Origin: an uncultured Spirochaetaceae bacterium
GTDB taxonomy: Bacteria; Spirochaetota; Spirochaetia; Sphaerochaetales; Sphaerochaetaceae
Direction of reading: 5' to 3'
Length of the DNA stretch: 33,314 bases
Assembly (NCBI GenBank): GCA_900321635.1
Contig: ONWV01000010.1
Span: 1 to 33,314, forward strand
Shown: positions 16,948 to 24,593 of the stretch, in pieces
Layout: the number at the start of each line of letters is the position of its first letter
Position numbering within the stretch: the first letter of the stretch is position 1
Translations under genes and position numbers: made by a program
Notes under the pieces: model-generated
The model's database searches: none
What the model was told of the DNA's origin: nothing
Seen by the model: the letters and a program-made list of their open reading frames with translations, nothing else

Positions 16948-17547
16948 TCAGTGTCTGTATGAAAGTACGAGCGTTACCGGCATGAATGCGGCAAATGCGC
17001 TCTGATTGTGCTTCTCATTGTTCTTTCCGTAGTTTTCCAGGGTGACCATAAGGCCTGACTCAACTCCAAGTCCCCAGTTGTCTGAGAAATAGTAGCTTGG
17101 GGTGATTGTTGCGGAAGCGAACGGGACAAAATCCTTGCCCTCGTTATATCTGATGAAGGCGCCTCCAAGGTTGAGTGAGATTCCAAGGTCAAAAGACCCT
17201 GTCTGGACCGGCATGTAGGTCAGCTTTGCGGTGAGGGGAACGGTTGTGAGAATCTTTCCGCCCACGGAGTAGTTGAAGACATACTGGATCTGACCGCCAA
17301 GTGCGAAGGACTCGTTCAGAAAGCCCTGATAAGCAAGTGAGGCGTCTCCTCCGATGGAGAGATGGGTGTCTTCAAAAAACCTGGTGCCCATCTGCGGGTC
17401 GCGGAAGAATGCCAGGAATGTGGGGAAGTTGATACCTGCTCTGATTGAGAAAATCGTGTCACCTGTGAGGTAGTAGGAATCCCTTGCGAATACCGGGACG
17501 GCACACAGAAGAAGTACTACCAGAATTGCCAATACAAATCGCTTCAT
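16948..17547 (-). CDS. Small outer-membrane beta-barrel protein (TP0733/OmpW-like)
   Basis: 199 residues from the ATG at 17547, preferred over one five codons upstream because AGAGG lies about 7 nt before it and because MKRF begins a normal signal peptide (cleavage after AVPVFA, residue 21). The mature protein has about eight amphipathic strands with aromatic girdles, for example TIFSIRAGINFPTF, ALGGQIQYVFNYSVGG and WGLGVESGLMVTLENYG, and ends in an outer-membrane-type strand VTLVLSYRH. It resembles the small treponemal barrels of the TP0733 type; the match is by appearance only. It is the first gene of an operon with the lipoprotein downstream. No convincing promoter is seen on this strand in the 140 nt shared with folD. 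Confidence 0.75.
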   Translation of the reverse strand: MKRFVLAILVVLLLCAVPVFARDSYYLTGDTIFSIRAGINFPTFLAFFRDPQMGTRFFEDTHLSIGGDASLAYQGFLNESFALGGQIQYVFNYSVGGKILTTVPLTAKLTYMPVQTGSFDLGISLNLGGAFIRYNEGKDFVPFASATITPSYYFSDNWGLGVESGLMVTLENYGKNNEKHNQSAFAAFMPVTLVLSYRH

Positions 17548-17653
17548 GTAAACCTCTAGCATCTGTAATCGGTTAATGATACCAATTTACGGATAAAATT
17601 TAAATACAACATTTGATAAACACACATATGTGGCATTTTGTTACCATACTATG

Positions 17654-17659
17654 TATAAT
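17654..17659 (+). promoter_or_regulatory. -10 element upstream of folD
   Basis: A perfect TATAAT lies 28 nt before the folD ATG; the -35 is weak (GTGGCA at 17630-17635, 18-nt spacing). The 10-nt palindrome CACATATGTG at 17623-17632, just upstream, could be an operator for the divergent pair. Confidence 0.5.
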
Positions 17660-17687
17660 CTGAATCGGATTGGAATTCGGAGGTGCC

Positions 17688-18587
17688 ATGCTTGTCCTTT
17701 CAGGTAAGGATCTTAGTGAGAAAATCAAAGCCGAGACGGCCTTAAAGTGCAGTTTGTTTGAGAAAAAGTTCTCAAGAAAACCAGGTCGTGCCGTTGTTCT
17801 GGTAGGAGATAATCCTGCAAGCCAGACCTATGTGAAAAGCAAGAAGAAGGCCTGTGAGGAGCTTGGAATAGCACATCTGGATGTGGAGTTCAAATCCGAT
17901 ATAACCCAGAATCAGCTTCTCGATTGCGTGCATGAACTTAATGAAAACCCAATGGTGGACGGAATTCTTGTTCAGATGCCGCTTCCAAGTCACATTGATG
18001 AGCTTGCAGTCACACAGACCATAAGTCCTGATAAGGATGTGGATGGTTTTCATCCTCAGAACATCGGAAAGCTTCTTCTTGGGCAGAAAGGCCTTGTGGC
18101 ATGTACCCCGAAGGGCATTTTAAGGATTCTGGATCATTACAATATCGAAACATCAGGAAAGGATGTCTGCATTGTCGGACGCAGTAACATTGTGGGAAAG
18201 CCAATGGCGGCTCTGCTTATGCAGAAAGACAGAAACGCAACGGTCACTGTCTGTCATTCAAAGACAAAGGATCTTGCATCATATGTTAAGCGGGCAGATA
18301 TAGTTATTGCCGCTGTGGGAAGAGTCAATGCAATTACCGAAGACATGGTCAAAGACGGTGCTGTGGTAATTGATGTGGGAATCAACCGCGTTCCTGATGA
18401 GAGCAAGAAATCAGGCTTTGCATTAAAGGGTGATGTGGATTTTGACGCTTTGTGCAAAAAAGTGTCCGCCATAACACCTGTTCCGGGCGGAGTGGGGCCA
18501 ATGACAATCTGCATGCTCATGGAAAACACCTTTCTTGCAGCCTGCTACAGAGAGGGCGCAGATCCCTCAATTTTCGGAGAAGTCTGA
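17688..18587 (+). CDS. folD: Bifunctional methylene-THF dehydrogenase / methenyl-THF cyclohydrolase FolD
   Basis: 299 residues from the ATG at 17688, chosen because GGAGG lies 5-6 nt upstream; an in-frame TTG at 17670 has no such site. FolD interconverts 5,10-methylene-THF and 10-formyl-THF in cytosolic one-carbon metabolism. The catalytic Tyr48-x3-Lys52 (QTYVKSKKK), the active-site block DGILVQMPLP, DKDVDGFHPQNIG, the NADP-site motif GRSNIVGKPMA and the C-terminal PVPGGVGPMT are all intact. Its stop overlaps the miaB start (TGATG). Confidence 0.97.
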   Translation: MLVLSGKDLSEKIKAETALKCSLFEKKFSRKPGRAVVLVGDNPASQTYVKSKKKACEELGIAHLDVEFKSDITQNQLLDCVHELNENPMVDGILVQMPLPSHIDELAVTQTISPDKDVDGFHPQNIGKLLLGQKGLVACTPKGILRILDHYNIETSGKDVCIVGRSNIVGKPMAALLMQKDRNATVTVCHSKTKDLASYVKRADIVIAAVGRVNAITEDMVKDGAVVIDVGINRVPDESKKSGFALKGDVDFDALCKKVSAITPVPGGVGPMTICMLMENTFLAACYREGADPSIFGEV

Positions 18588-19906
18588 TGGGAAAGTTTTT
18601 CATTGAGACATACGGCTGTCAGATGAACACAGCCGAATCAAATGCCATAGAGTCTCTTCTTGTGTCCGGCGGATGGACGTGTGCAGACAGGCCTGAGGAT
18701 GCGGATTTAGATATAATCAACACATGTTCTGTCCGTAAAAGTGCGGAAAACCGCATCTGGGGAAGACTCGGAGCTTTCAAGCACATCAAGGCAGAGCGTG
18801 CTAAAAACGGTCTTTCAACAGCACTGGTTCTGACAGGCTGCATGGCTGACAGGCTTAAGGACGAGCTTAAAAACGATGCCCCGCAGATTGACTATGTCGT
18901 GGGAAACAACGATAAGCTCAGAATCCTGGAAATCGCAGGTCTTGGTGACAAAACTTCTTCAGAAAGCGACAAATACACATTCACCAAGGCATACTACAAA
19001 GAGGGAGACTTTTCCTCATATGTGCCTATTATGAACGGCTGCAACAACTTCTGCACATACTGCATAGTGCCTTATGTGCGCGGCCGTGAGATTTCCCGCT
19101 GTCCTGAGCAGATTCTTCAGGAGGTGAAGTATCTGGACTCAAAGGGCGTCAGAGAGATAACCCTTCTTGGGCAGAACGTCAATTCCTATTCCTATGAGGG
19201 TATAAACTTCCCGAAGCTTCTGAAGATGATCTGCGATGTCTGCACTAACATTGTCTGGATCAGATTCGAAAGCCCTCATCCAAAGGATTTCTCCGATGAG
19301 CTAATAGAGGTCATCGCTACTGAGAAGAGGGTTGCAAAGCATCTGCATGTTCCCATGCAGAGCGGAAGCTCAAGGATTCTGAATCTGATGAACAGACGCT
19401 ATACAAGAGAGCATTATCTGGATCTTATTTCCAGAATCTCAAAGCGCATCCCCGAGATGACCTATGCCGTTGATGTGATGGTGGGCTTTCCAGGTGAGAC
19501 CGAGGAGGAATTCCAGGAGACTCTTTCAGCCATGGCTGAGGTAGGCTATATCGAGGCCTACATGTACTACTGGAATCCCAGAGAGGGCACGCGTGCCTGC
19601 ACGATGGACGGTCAGATTCCTGAAAAAGACCGCCAGCAGCGTCTTCAGCGTCTTATTGACTGGCAGTTGGAAAACGCTGCCAGAATCAAGGCCAAACGTG
19701 CCCACGGAGTTCAGAAAGTCCTGGTCACTCAGGTTTCTAGAGACAACTCAAAACAGATGCTCGGACGCAACGAGCACTCTGAGATGGTTGCCTTTGACGT
19801 AGATCCGTCCCATATGCCCAAGGTGGGTGACATGGTTGATGTAAAGTTCCTGCTTTTGAACGGAAACACATACATAGGGAGACAGACAGATGAGCGCATT
19901 CAATGA
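18587..19906 (+). CDS. miaB: tRNA-2-methylthio-N6-isopentenyladenosine37 synthase MiaB
   Basis: 439 residues from the ATG overlapping the folD stop. It is a radical-SAM methylthiotransferase that converts i6A37 to ms2i6A37 in tRNAs. The N-terminal UPF0004 domain carries the auxiliary-cluster cysteines C11, C47 and C85. The radical-SAM motif C152-x3-C156-x2-C159 reads CNNFCTYC and is followed by IVPYVRGREISR. A TRAM domain occupies the last ~65 residues. The MiaB type, rather than RimO or MtaB, is supported by IETYGCQMN and by the length. It overlaps the sirtuin gene by 17 nt. Confidence 0.95.
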   Translation: MGKFFIETYGCQMNTAESNAIESLLVSGGWTCADRPEDADLDIINTCSVRKSAENRIWGRLGAFKHIKAERAKNGLSTALVLTGCMADRLKDELKNDAPQIDYVVGNNDKLRILEIAGLGDKTSSESDKYTFTKAYYKEGDFSSYVPIMNGCNNFCTYCIVPYVRGREISRCPEQILQEVKYLDSKGVREITLLGQNVNSYSYEGINFPKLLKMICDVCTNIVWIRFESPHPKDFSDELIEVIATEKRVAKHLHVPMQSGSSRILNLMNRRYTREHYLDLISRISKRIPEMTYAVDVMVGFPGETEEEFQETLSAMAEVGYIEAYMYYWNPREGTRACTMDGQIPEKDRQQRLQRLIDWQLENAARIKAKRAHGVQKVLVTQVSRDNSKQMLGRNEHSEMVAFDVDPSHMPKVGDMVDVKFLLLNGNTYIGRQTDERIQ

Positions 19907-20687
19907 CAGCTATGCGGAAAATCCTGAAGTATTTCAGGCCAAATTCGACTCTCTTGTGAAACTGATTGAAAAAAGCAGACATATGACTGTCTTTACAGGG
20001 GCAGGGGTATCGACTTTGAGCGGAATACCTGACTTCAGGGGAAAGCACGGTGTCTACAACGACCCTTGGCAGGGTCTTGATGTCGAGGAAATCATCTCAA
20101 TGACGTTCTTCCGCAAGGAGCCTGGCATCTTCTACAAGTGGGCCAAGGATGTCTGGTACAGACTTGAGGATTATGAGCCCAACATCGTCCACACCACAAT
20201 CACCAAACTTCAGAAGAAAGGTTTTCTCAAAGCCGTCTATACACAGAACATTGATATGCTTCATCAGAGAGCAGGGTCTGTGAATGTGTATGAGGTTCAC
20301 GGAAGTCCTGAGCATCATCACTGCACAAGGTGTCATGCCCACTACACTTATGATGAGATTGCCCCGATAGTCCTCAGGGACGAGGTTCCGCTTTGCAAAA
20401 AGTGCGGAGGTGTGATAAAGCCGGATATCATCTTCTATGAGGAAAGCCTCAATGAAGATGTACTGAATCATGCCTGGACGGATTTCTCACAGTCGGATTT
20501 ATGTCTTGTTCTGGGTTCTTCGCTTACTGTGCAGCCTGCGGCGTCTCTTCCTATGCTAGCCAAAAGAAACGGCGCAGATGTTGTGATAGTCAATGCTCAG
20601 GCCACGCCTCAGGATAGGTCGGCGACACTTCTTTTTTCAGATCTGAAACAGACTTTCGAGGCTCTGGATAAATATCTCGGAGTATAG
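19890..20687 (+). CDS. Sir2-family NAD-dependent protein deacylase (sirtuin)
   Basis: 265 residues. The sirtuin motifs are complete: GAGVSTLSGIPDFRG (residues 37-51) for NAD binding, TQNIDMLH (118-125), catalytic His137 in EVHGS, a structural zinc site C145/C148/C169/C172, and GSSLTVQPAASLP. The class II/III markers cannot be assigned with confidence. The role would be NAD-dependent removal of acyl groups from protein lysines. GGGAG lies 8 nt before the ATG, inside the end of miaB, so it is translated from the folD-miaB transcript. Confidence 0.93.
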   Translation: MSAFNDSYAENPEVFQAKFDSLVKLIEKSRHMTVFTGAGVSTLSGIPDFRGKHGVYNDPWQGLDVEEIISMTFFRKEPGIFYKWAKDVWYRLEDYEPNIVHTTITKLQKKGFLKAVYTQNIDMLHQRAGSVNVYEVHGSPEHHHCTRCHAHYTYDEIAPIVLRDEVPLCKKCGGVIKPDIIFYEESLNEDVLNHAWTDFSQSDLCLVLGSSLTVQPAASLPMLAKRNGADVVIVNAQATPQDRSATLLFSDLKQTFEALDKYLGV

Positions 20688-20706
20688 TTGCGGCAAGTTG
20701 CGGCAA
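20687..20706. repeat. Tandem direct repeat GTTGCGGCAA x2
   Basis: Two perfect adjacent copies (20687-20696 and 20697-20706) begin at the last base of the sirtuin stop codon. They lie upstream of the likely typA promoter. This could be an operator or a small local duplication. Confidence 0.5.
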
Positions 20707-20725
20707 TAGTATTGAACAAAAAGCC

Positions 20726-20731
20726 TATAAT
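20726..20731 (+). promoter_or_regulatory. -10 element upstream of typA
   Basis: A perfect TATAAT lies 41 nt before the typA ATG. No good -35 is present at 16-18 nt; the GTTGCGGCAA repeat lies just upstream. AAGGA at about 20754-20758 is a distant Shine-Dalgarno candidate (about 14 nt from the ATG). Confidence 0.45.
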
Positions 20732-20772
20732 CTAGTATTTTCTCTTTGGTATTAAGGATATTTTGACATAAT

Positions 20773-22611
20773 ATGATTCAGCACAACGATAAGATCAGAA
20801 ATATTGCAATCATTGCCCACGTCGATCACGGCAAAACAACTCTGGTTGATGCTCTGTTCAGACAGAGCGGAATTGCATCGGATGATTCTTCAGACCGCAT
20901 CATGGACAGCGGAGCCATTGAGCGTGAGAGAGGAATCACCATCAACGCAAAGAACTGCGCCATCAGATGGAAGGGCATTAAGATCAATATCATAGACACT
21001 CCGGGCCATGCTGACTTCGGTGGAGAGGTAGAGCGCGGACTTTCAATGGTTGACGGAGTTATTCTTCTGGTCGATGCTGCAGAAGGTCCTCTTCCGCAGA
21101 CAAGATTTGTTCTGGAGAAGGCTCTGGAGAAGAACCTTTCGGTCATAGTCGTAATCAACAAGATCGACCGTCAGGATGCCAGAGCTGAAGAGGTCTTAAA
21201 CGATGTTTACGACCTTCTTCTGGAGCTTTCCAATGACGAGGACATGCTTGAAGTTCCTGTCTTCTATGCCAACGGCCGTGCCGGAGTCTGCAGCACAAAG
21301 CTCAACGACCCTGAGGCCAAGAACATCTTCCCACTTCTTGATGCTGTTGTGGATTACATGCCGTCTCCTTCTTATGATGACGAAGAGCCGTTCCAGATGC
21401 TGGTTTCGGACCTTTCATACAATGACTACCTGGGCCGTCTTGCCGTAGGAAAGATCATCAACGGAAGCGCATCCGTAAATGATTCTCTTGTCTGCATAAA
21501 CGAGCAGGGTGAGCATGTGCCTCTCAGAGTCACAAGACTTCAGGTCTATAACGGACCTACGTTCACACCCGCCGACCATGTTGAGCCGGGAGACATTGTC
21601 GTTCTTTCAGGAATTGAGAATGTCTCTATCGGTGATACCATCTGCACCAAGGACTATGCCAAGGCACTTCCAAGAATCCATGTTGATGAGCCTACAGTCT
21701 CTATGCTCTTTTCCAAGAACATCTCTCCGCTTGCAGGAAAGGACGGAAAGCAGCTTACATCAGCCAAAATCTGGGACAGACTCTGTAAGGAGGCTCTTAG
21801 AAACGTCTCCATCCAGGTTGAGAAGAATCAGGACGATTCATTCACAGTCAAGGGCAGAGGAGAGTTCCAGATTGCAATCATCGTGGAGCAGATGCGCCGC
21901 GAGGGCTTTGAGCTGTGCGTCGGAAGACCCAAGATCATTTTCAAAACAGACAGCCAGGGTCACAAGACAGAGCCTATGGAATACCTTCTCATCGACTGCC
22001 CCGAGGAATATTCGGGAACAGTGATGCAGGCTCTTTCCCAGCGCAAGGCCATGATGAGCAACATCCAGTACGGAGATAACGGCCGTGTGAAGATGGAATT
22101 CCATATTCCGTCCAGAGGTCTCATCGGATATCGCGATGAGTTTCTCACTGACACACGCGGTTATGGTATCATGAACAGCTCTCTGGAAGGCTACGAACCT
22201 TATAAGGGCGATTTCCCTGACAGAGCCTCAGGTTCTCTTGTTTGTGACCGCCAGGGCGAGGCCGTTGCCTACGGCATCTGGGAGCTTGAGGACAGAGGAC
22301 GCTTCTTCATTGTTCCGGGCGATCCTGTCTATGAGGGAGAGGTCGTAGGTGAGCGCAACAGGGACGGAGATCTTCTTCTGAATCCGACCAGAACCAAGAA
22401 GCTTACCAACCTCAGAGCCTCCGGTCATGACGAGGCCGTTTCACTGACTCCTGTTACCAAGATGTCTCTCGAGCAGGCCATCCGCTTCATCAAAGATGAT
22501 GAGCTTGTCGAGGTCACTCCCAACGCCGTGCGTATGTGTAAGAAGATTCTGGACAGCCAGAAGCGCAGAATCATGGAGAACAGAGGATATATTCCTGAGT
22601 GTCTGAGCTGA
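20773..22611 (+). CDS. typA: Ribosome-associated GTPase TypA/BipA
   Basis: 612 residues, full length. It is a translational GTPase that binds the 70S ribosome and helps large-subunit assembly and stress adaptation. G motifs: AHVDHGKTT (residues 16-24), the RGITI switch region, DTPGHADFGGEVER and NKIDR. The EF-G-like domains II, III and V follow, then the BipA-specific C-terminal domain (about 490-612). It is monocistronic: its own -10 lies upstream and a strong terminator with tandem repeats lies downstream. Confidence 0.97.
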   Translation: MIQHNDKIRNIAIIAHVDHGKTTLVDALFRQSGIASDDSSDRIMDSGAIERERGITINAKNCAIRWKGIKINIIDTPGHADFGGEVERGLSMVDGVILLVDAAEGPLPQTRFVLEKALEKNLSVIVVINKIDRQDARAEEVLNDVYDLLLELSNDEDMLEVPVFYANGRAGVCSTKLNDPEAKNIFPLLDAVVDYMPSPSYDDEEPFQMLVSDLSYNDYLGRLAVGKIINGSASVNDSLVCINEQGEHVPLRVTRLQVYNGPTFTPADHVEPGDIVVLSGIENVSIGDTICTKDYAKALPRIHVDEPTVSMLFSKNISPLAGKDGKQLTSAKIWDRLCKEALRNVSIQVEKNQDDSFTVKGRGEFQIAIIVEQMRREGFELCVGRPKIIFKTDSQGHKTEPMEYLLIDCPEEYSGTVMQALSQRKAMMSNIQYGDNGRVKMEFHIPSRGLIGYRDEFLTDTRGYGIMNSSLEGYEPYKGDFPDRASGSLVCDRQGEAVAYGIWELEDRGRFFIVPGDPVYEGEVVGERNRDGDLLLNPTRTKKLTNLRASGHDEAVSLTPVTKMSLEQAIRFIKDDELVEVTPNAVRMCKKILDSQKRRIMENRGYIPECLS

Positions 22612-22617
22612 TTTTGG

Positions 22618-22680
22618 CCTAGCAGCTTTATCAGGCTTAGCAGCTTTATCAGGCCTATCAGCTTTATCAGCTTTATCAAG
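22618..22680. repeat. Tandem repeat, 18-nt unit, in the typA 3' untranslated region
   Basis: CAGCTTTATCA occurs four times, at 22623-22633, 22641-22651, 22659-22669 and 22668-22678, with spacing of 18, 18 and 9 nt. The 18-nt units start at 22618, 22636 and 22654. The array ends just before the terminator hairpin, so it is transcribed with typA. No protein use is likely on either strand. It is probably a slippage-prone repeat, or possibly a protein-binding array. Confidence 0.8.
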
Positions 22681-22686
22681 CCCAGC

Positions 22687-22721
22687 AAAACCTTCCATTT
22701 TCGCAAATGGAGGGTTTTTTT
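22687..22721 (+). terminator. Strong rho-independent terminator of typA
   Basis: AAAACC-TT-CCATTT pairs with AAATGG-AG-GGTTTT around the tetraloop TCGC. There is one G-U type mismatch, and a run of seven T residues (22715-22721) follows. It separates typA from the division cluster. Confidence 0.92.
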
Positions 22722-22768
22722 GTGCGTTTGATGTTAAGTGTTTACTTAAAACAGCTTGGACGTTAAGC

Positions 22769-22905
22769 AAAAGTGGTGAAACAGTAGCAAAAATACGATA
22801 TTTTTATATAAGTTCTGGGTTGCGGTCACGCCCAGAAGTGGGTTATTTTGTCCTTGAAAGTGGTAAGTTTTCCCAAAAATTGGCCAAATTTAAGGAGAAA
22901 GTGGT
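22769..22905 (+). promoter_or_regulatory. Four AAGTGG boxes: probable MraZ operator upstream of mraZ
   Basis: AAGTGGT/G occurs at 22771-22777, 22836-22842, 22858-22864 and 22899-22905, all in the same orientation. The last box sits between the AAGGAG Shine-Dalgarno (22892-22897) and the ATG of mraZ. MraZ represses its own operon by binding direct repeats with a TGGG/GTGK core, as known from E. coli and Mycoplasma. Spacing here is irregular (65, 22 and 41 nt), unlike the 10-nt spacing of well-studied sites. No clear -35/-10 pair is seen; TATATA at 22805-22810 is the best -10. Confidence 0.5.
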
Positions 22906-22909
22906 AAAA

Positions 22910-23359
22910 ATGAACGGTGAGTACCGCAATACCGTTGATGAGAAGGGCAGACTCATGATTCCCCCGAAAATCAGGGAACAGTTGGGCTCGTATACTCTCA
23001 TGCTCACCAAATCCATGGACAACTCACTTTGGCTTTTTACCAAGGAAGACTTCGAAGCGCTCAACAGGGAGGTCAACTACGGGCCTCTTGCCGTCTTCAA
23101 CCGCAACTCAAGAATGATCGACATGCTGGTCATTTCTCCTGCAAGGGAGATTGAGCTGGACAAGACGGGTCGACTGAGTATTCCGCAGGCTCTGAGGGAG
23201 TTTGCAGGGCTCGAGCCAAAGAGCGAATGTGTGATTCTGGGATCAATGTCCAAGGTGGAGATCATCAGCGCCAGAAAGTATGACGAGATGGCCATCCAGT
23301 ACAAGGACATGCTCGGAGATGCCGGCAATGAGCTGAGCATGCAGCGAATGGGAAAGTAG
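22910..23359 (+). CDS. mraZ: Transcriptional regulator MraZ
   Basis: 149 residues from the ATG at 22910. The upstream in-frame extension (from 22820) is rejected because MNGEYRNTVDEKGRLMIP is the canonical MraZ start and because AAGGAG lies 12 nt upstream. Two AbrB-like SpoVT repeats are present, each with the DxKGRxxxP core: DEKGRLMIP near residue 9 and DKTGRLSIP near 84. MraZ forms a ring that binds repeats at the head of the division operon and regulates it. It is the first gene of the cluster, and rsmH starts 1 nt after its stop. Confidence 0.96.
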   Translation: MNGEYRNTVDEKGRLMIPPKIREQLGSYTLMLTKSMDNSLWLFTKEDFEALNREVNYGPLAVFNRNSRMIDMLVISPAREIELDKTGRLSIPQALREFAGLEPKSECVILGSMSKVEIISARKYDEMAIQYKDMLGDAGNELSMQRMGK

Positions 23360-23360
23360 C

Positions 23361-24281
23361 ATGCAGTATGTTCACTGTCCGGTAATGGCAAATGAGGTTC
23401 TTTCTTTCCTCAATCCGGGGGAAAAAGAAGCTCTGATGGTTGACTGCACCTTGGGAGAGGGCGGCCACACAAGTCTGTTCCTGGAGCGGTATCCGCGACT
23501 GAAAATCATCGGACTGGACAGGGACAGCAGGATTATGGAGAAGGCCAGAACCAGGATGGCGCCTTACGGTGACAGGTTCGAGGCAAAAAACATCTGGTTT
23601 GACCAGTTCTGGAAAAACTATGAAGGACCGGGTGTTGATTATATTCTTTTCGACCTCGGAATCAGCGTATTTCACTACGAGGAGTCGGGAAGGGGGTTCA
23701 GCTTCAAACGTGAGGAGAAGCTGGACATGAGGTTGAACACTGAAGCGGATCTTGATGCCTGCGATGTGGTCAATGATTACGATGAGACGAGCCTTGCGAA
23801 TCTCATCTACAACTACGGCGAGGAAAGGTACTCGAGAAGAATCGCCGCAGCAATCTGCAGAGCAAGGCAGACAAAACGTATCGAGTACACGAATGAGCTG
23901 GCTGACATCATCTGGGACGCTGTCCCGAATGAGTACAGACATAGAAGGATCCATCCTGCCACAAAGACTTTCCAGGCACTGAGAATCGAGGTCAACGGAG
24001 AGTTGGACAGAATAGAGCCTGCTCTGGAGGGAGCACTGAAGGCTCTGAAACCGGGAGGAAGGATCGCTGTCATCACTTTTCATTCGCTTGAGGACCGGCC
24101 GGTTAAGTGGTTCTTCAAGAACAGGGAGAATGTTCTTGAGATTCTGACAAAAAAACCTGTCGAGCCGACAGAAGAGGAATGTGAGATGAATCCGCCGTCA
24201 AGAAGCGCAAAGCTGAGGGTGGTGGAGAAGCTGGAGAAAGAAAGAGACCCTGCGAAGAAAAGGAACAAGTACAGGGACTGA
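23361..24281 (+). CDS. rsmH: 16S rRNA (cytosine1402-N4)-methyltransferase RsmH (MraW)
   Basis: 306 residues, normal length. The SAM-binding motif DCTLGEGGHT is at residues 28-37. YILFDLGISVFHYEESGRGFSF, HPATKTFQALRIEVNGEL and ITFHSLEDRPVKWFFK are the family blocks. The enzyme N4-methylates C1402 in the 30S P-site. Its position directly after mraZ is conserved almost universally. In the common SxxQLD(D/N)xxRGFSF block, the residues after GIS read VFHYEESGRG, a spirochaete-style variant. Confidence 0.96.
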   Translation: MQYVHCPVMANEVLSFLNPGEKEALMVDCTLGEGGHTSLFLERYPRLKIIGLDRDSRIMEKARTRMAPYGDRFEAKNIWFDQFWKNYEGPGVDYILFDLGISVFHYEESGRGFSFKREEKLDMRLNTEADLDACDVVNDYDETSLANLIYNYGEERYSRRIAAAICRARQTKRIEYTNELADIIWDAVPNEYRHRRIHPATKTFQALRIEVNGELDRIEPALEGALKALKPGGRIAVITFHSLEDRPVKWFFKNRENVLEILTKKPVEPTEEECEMNPPSRSAKLRVVEKLEKERDPAKKRNKYRD

Positions 24282-24294
24282 GGTAGGTTGAAAA

Positions 24295-24582
24295 ATGAGG
24301 CGAGTCAGAGCTGAAAGAACTGTTATTATTCTCACTATCGTATTCATCAACATCTGTCTGCTTATTCCGGTCTGGCAGTCTGCATCAAACACGCAGCTTC
24401 GCTGGCAGCTTGCTCAGAGTGAGCAGATGCTCAAGGCGCAGGAGGAAAAGAAGATGATTCTTACCGCCGCAATAGCAAAACAGATGACGCCTGAGTATCT
24501 CATCGAGCAGTCAACGGTCCGGAACATTGTGTTCACACAGATAGATTCTGCAACAGCATCACTTGTCGCAAGCAACAAATAG
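24295..24582 (+). CDS. ftsL: FtsL-like divisome protein
   Basis: 95 residues with a short basic cytosolic N-terminus (MRRVRAER), one membrane helix (about 9-28) and a heptad-bearing periplasmic coiled coil (about 33-75). The size, topology and position between rsmH and ftsW identify it; sequence conservation in FtsL is always low. FtsL with FtsB/DivIC and FtsQ activates FtsW-FtsI at the septum. GAGGTAGG lies 7-8 nt before the ATG. The gene is followed after 11 nt by ftsW, with no ftsI or mur gene between. Confidence 0.82.
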   Translation: MRRVRAERTVIILTIVFINICLLIPVWQSASNTQLRWQLAQSEQMLKAQEEKKMILTAAIAKQMTPEYLIEQSTVRNIVFTQIDSATASLVASNK

Positions 24583-24593
24583 GAGACAAGCCT

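Noticed and set aside
22618..22680. Possible CRISPR-like array after typA
   Set aside because: The repeats are too short and contiguous, there are no unique spacers, and no cas genes are near.
22734..22749. Inverted repeat TTAAGT-GTTT-ACTTAA upstream of mraZ as a dif or operator site
   Set aside because: The arms are short and AT-rich. It does not match the 11-6-11 layout of dif, and a chance origin is likely.
22441..22770. Minus-strand open frame with a Lys-Ala-Asp/Lys-Pro repeat segment
   Set aside because: It is only the tandem repeat and terminator read in reverse, joined to the antisense of typA. It has no ribosome-binding site or promoter.
22820..22909. N-terminal extension of mraZ by 30 codons
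   Set aside because: The extension would start upstream of two of the AAGTGG boxes and the ribosome-binding site. The family starts at MNGEYRN.
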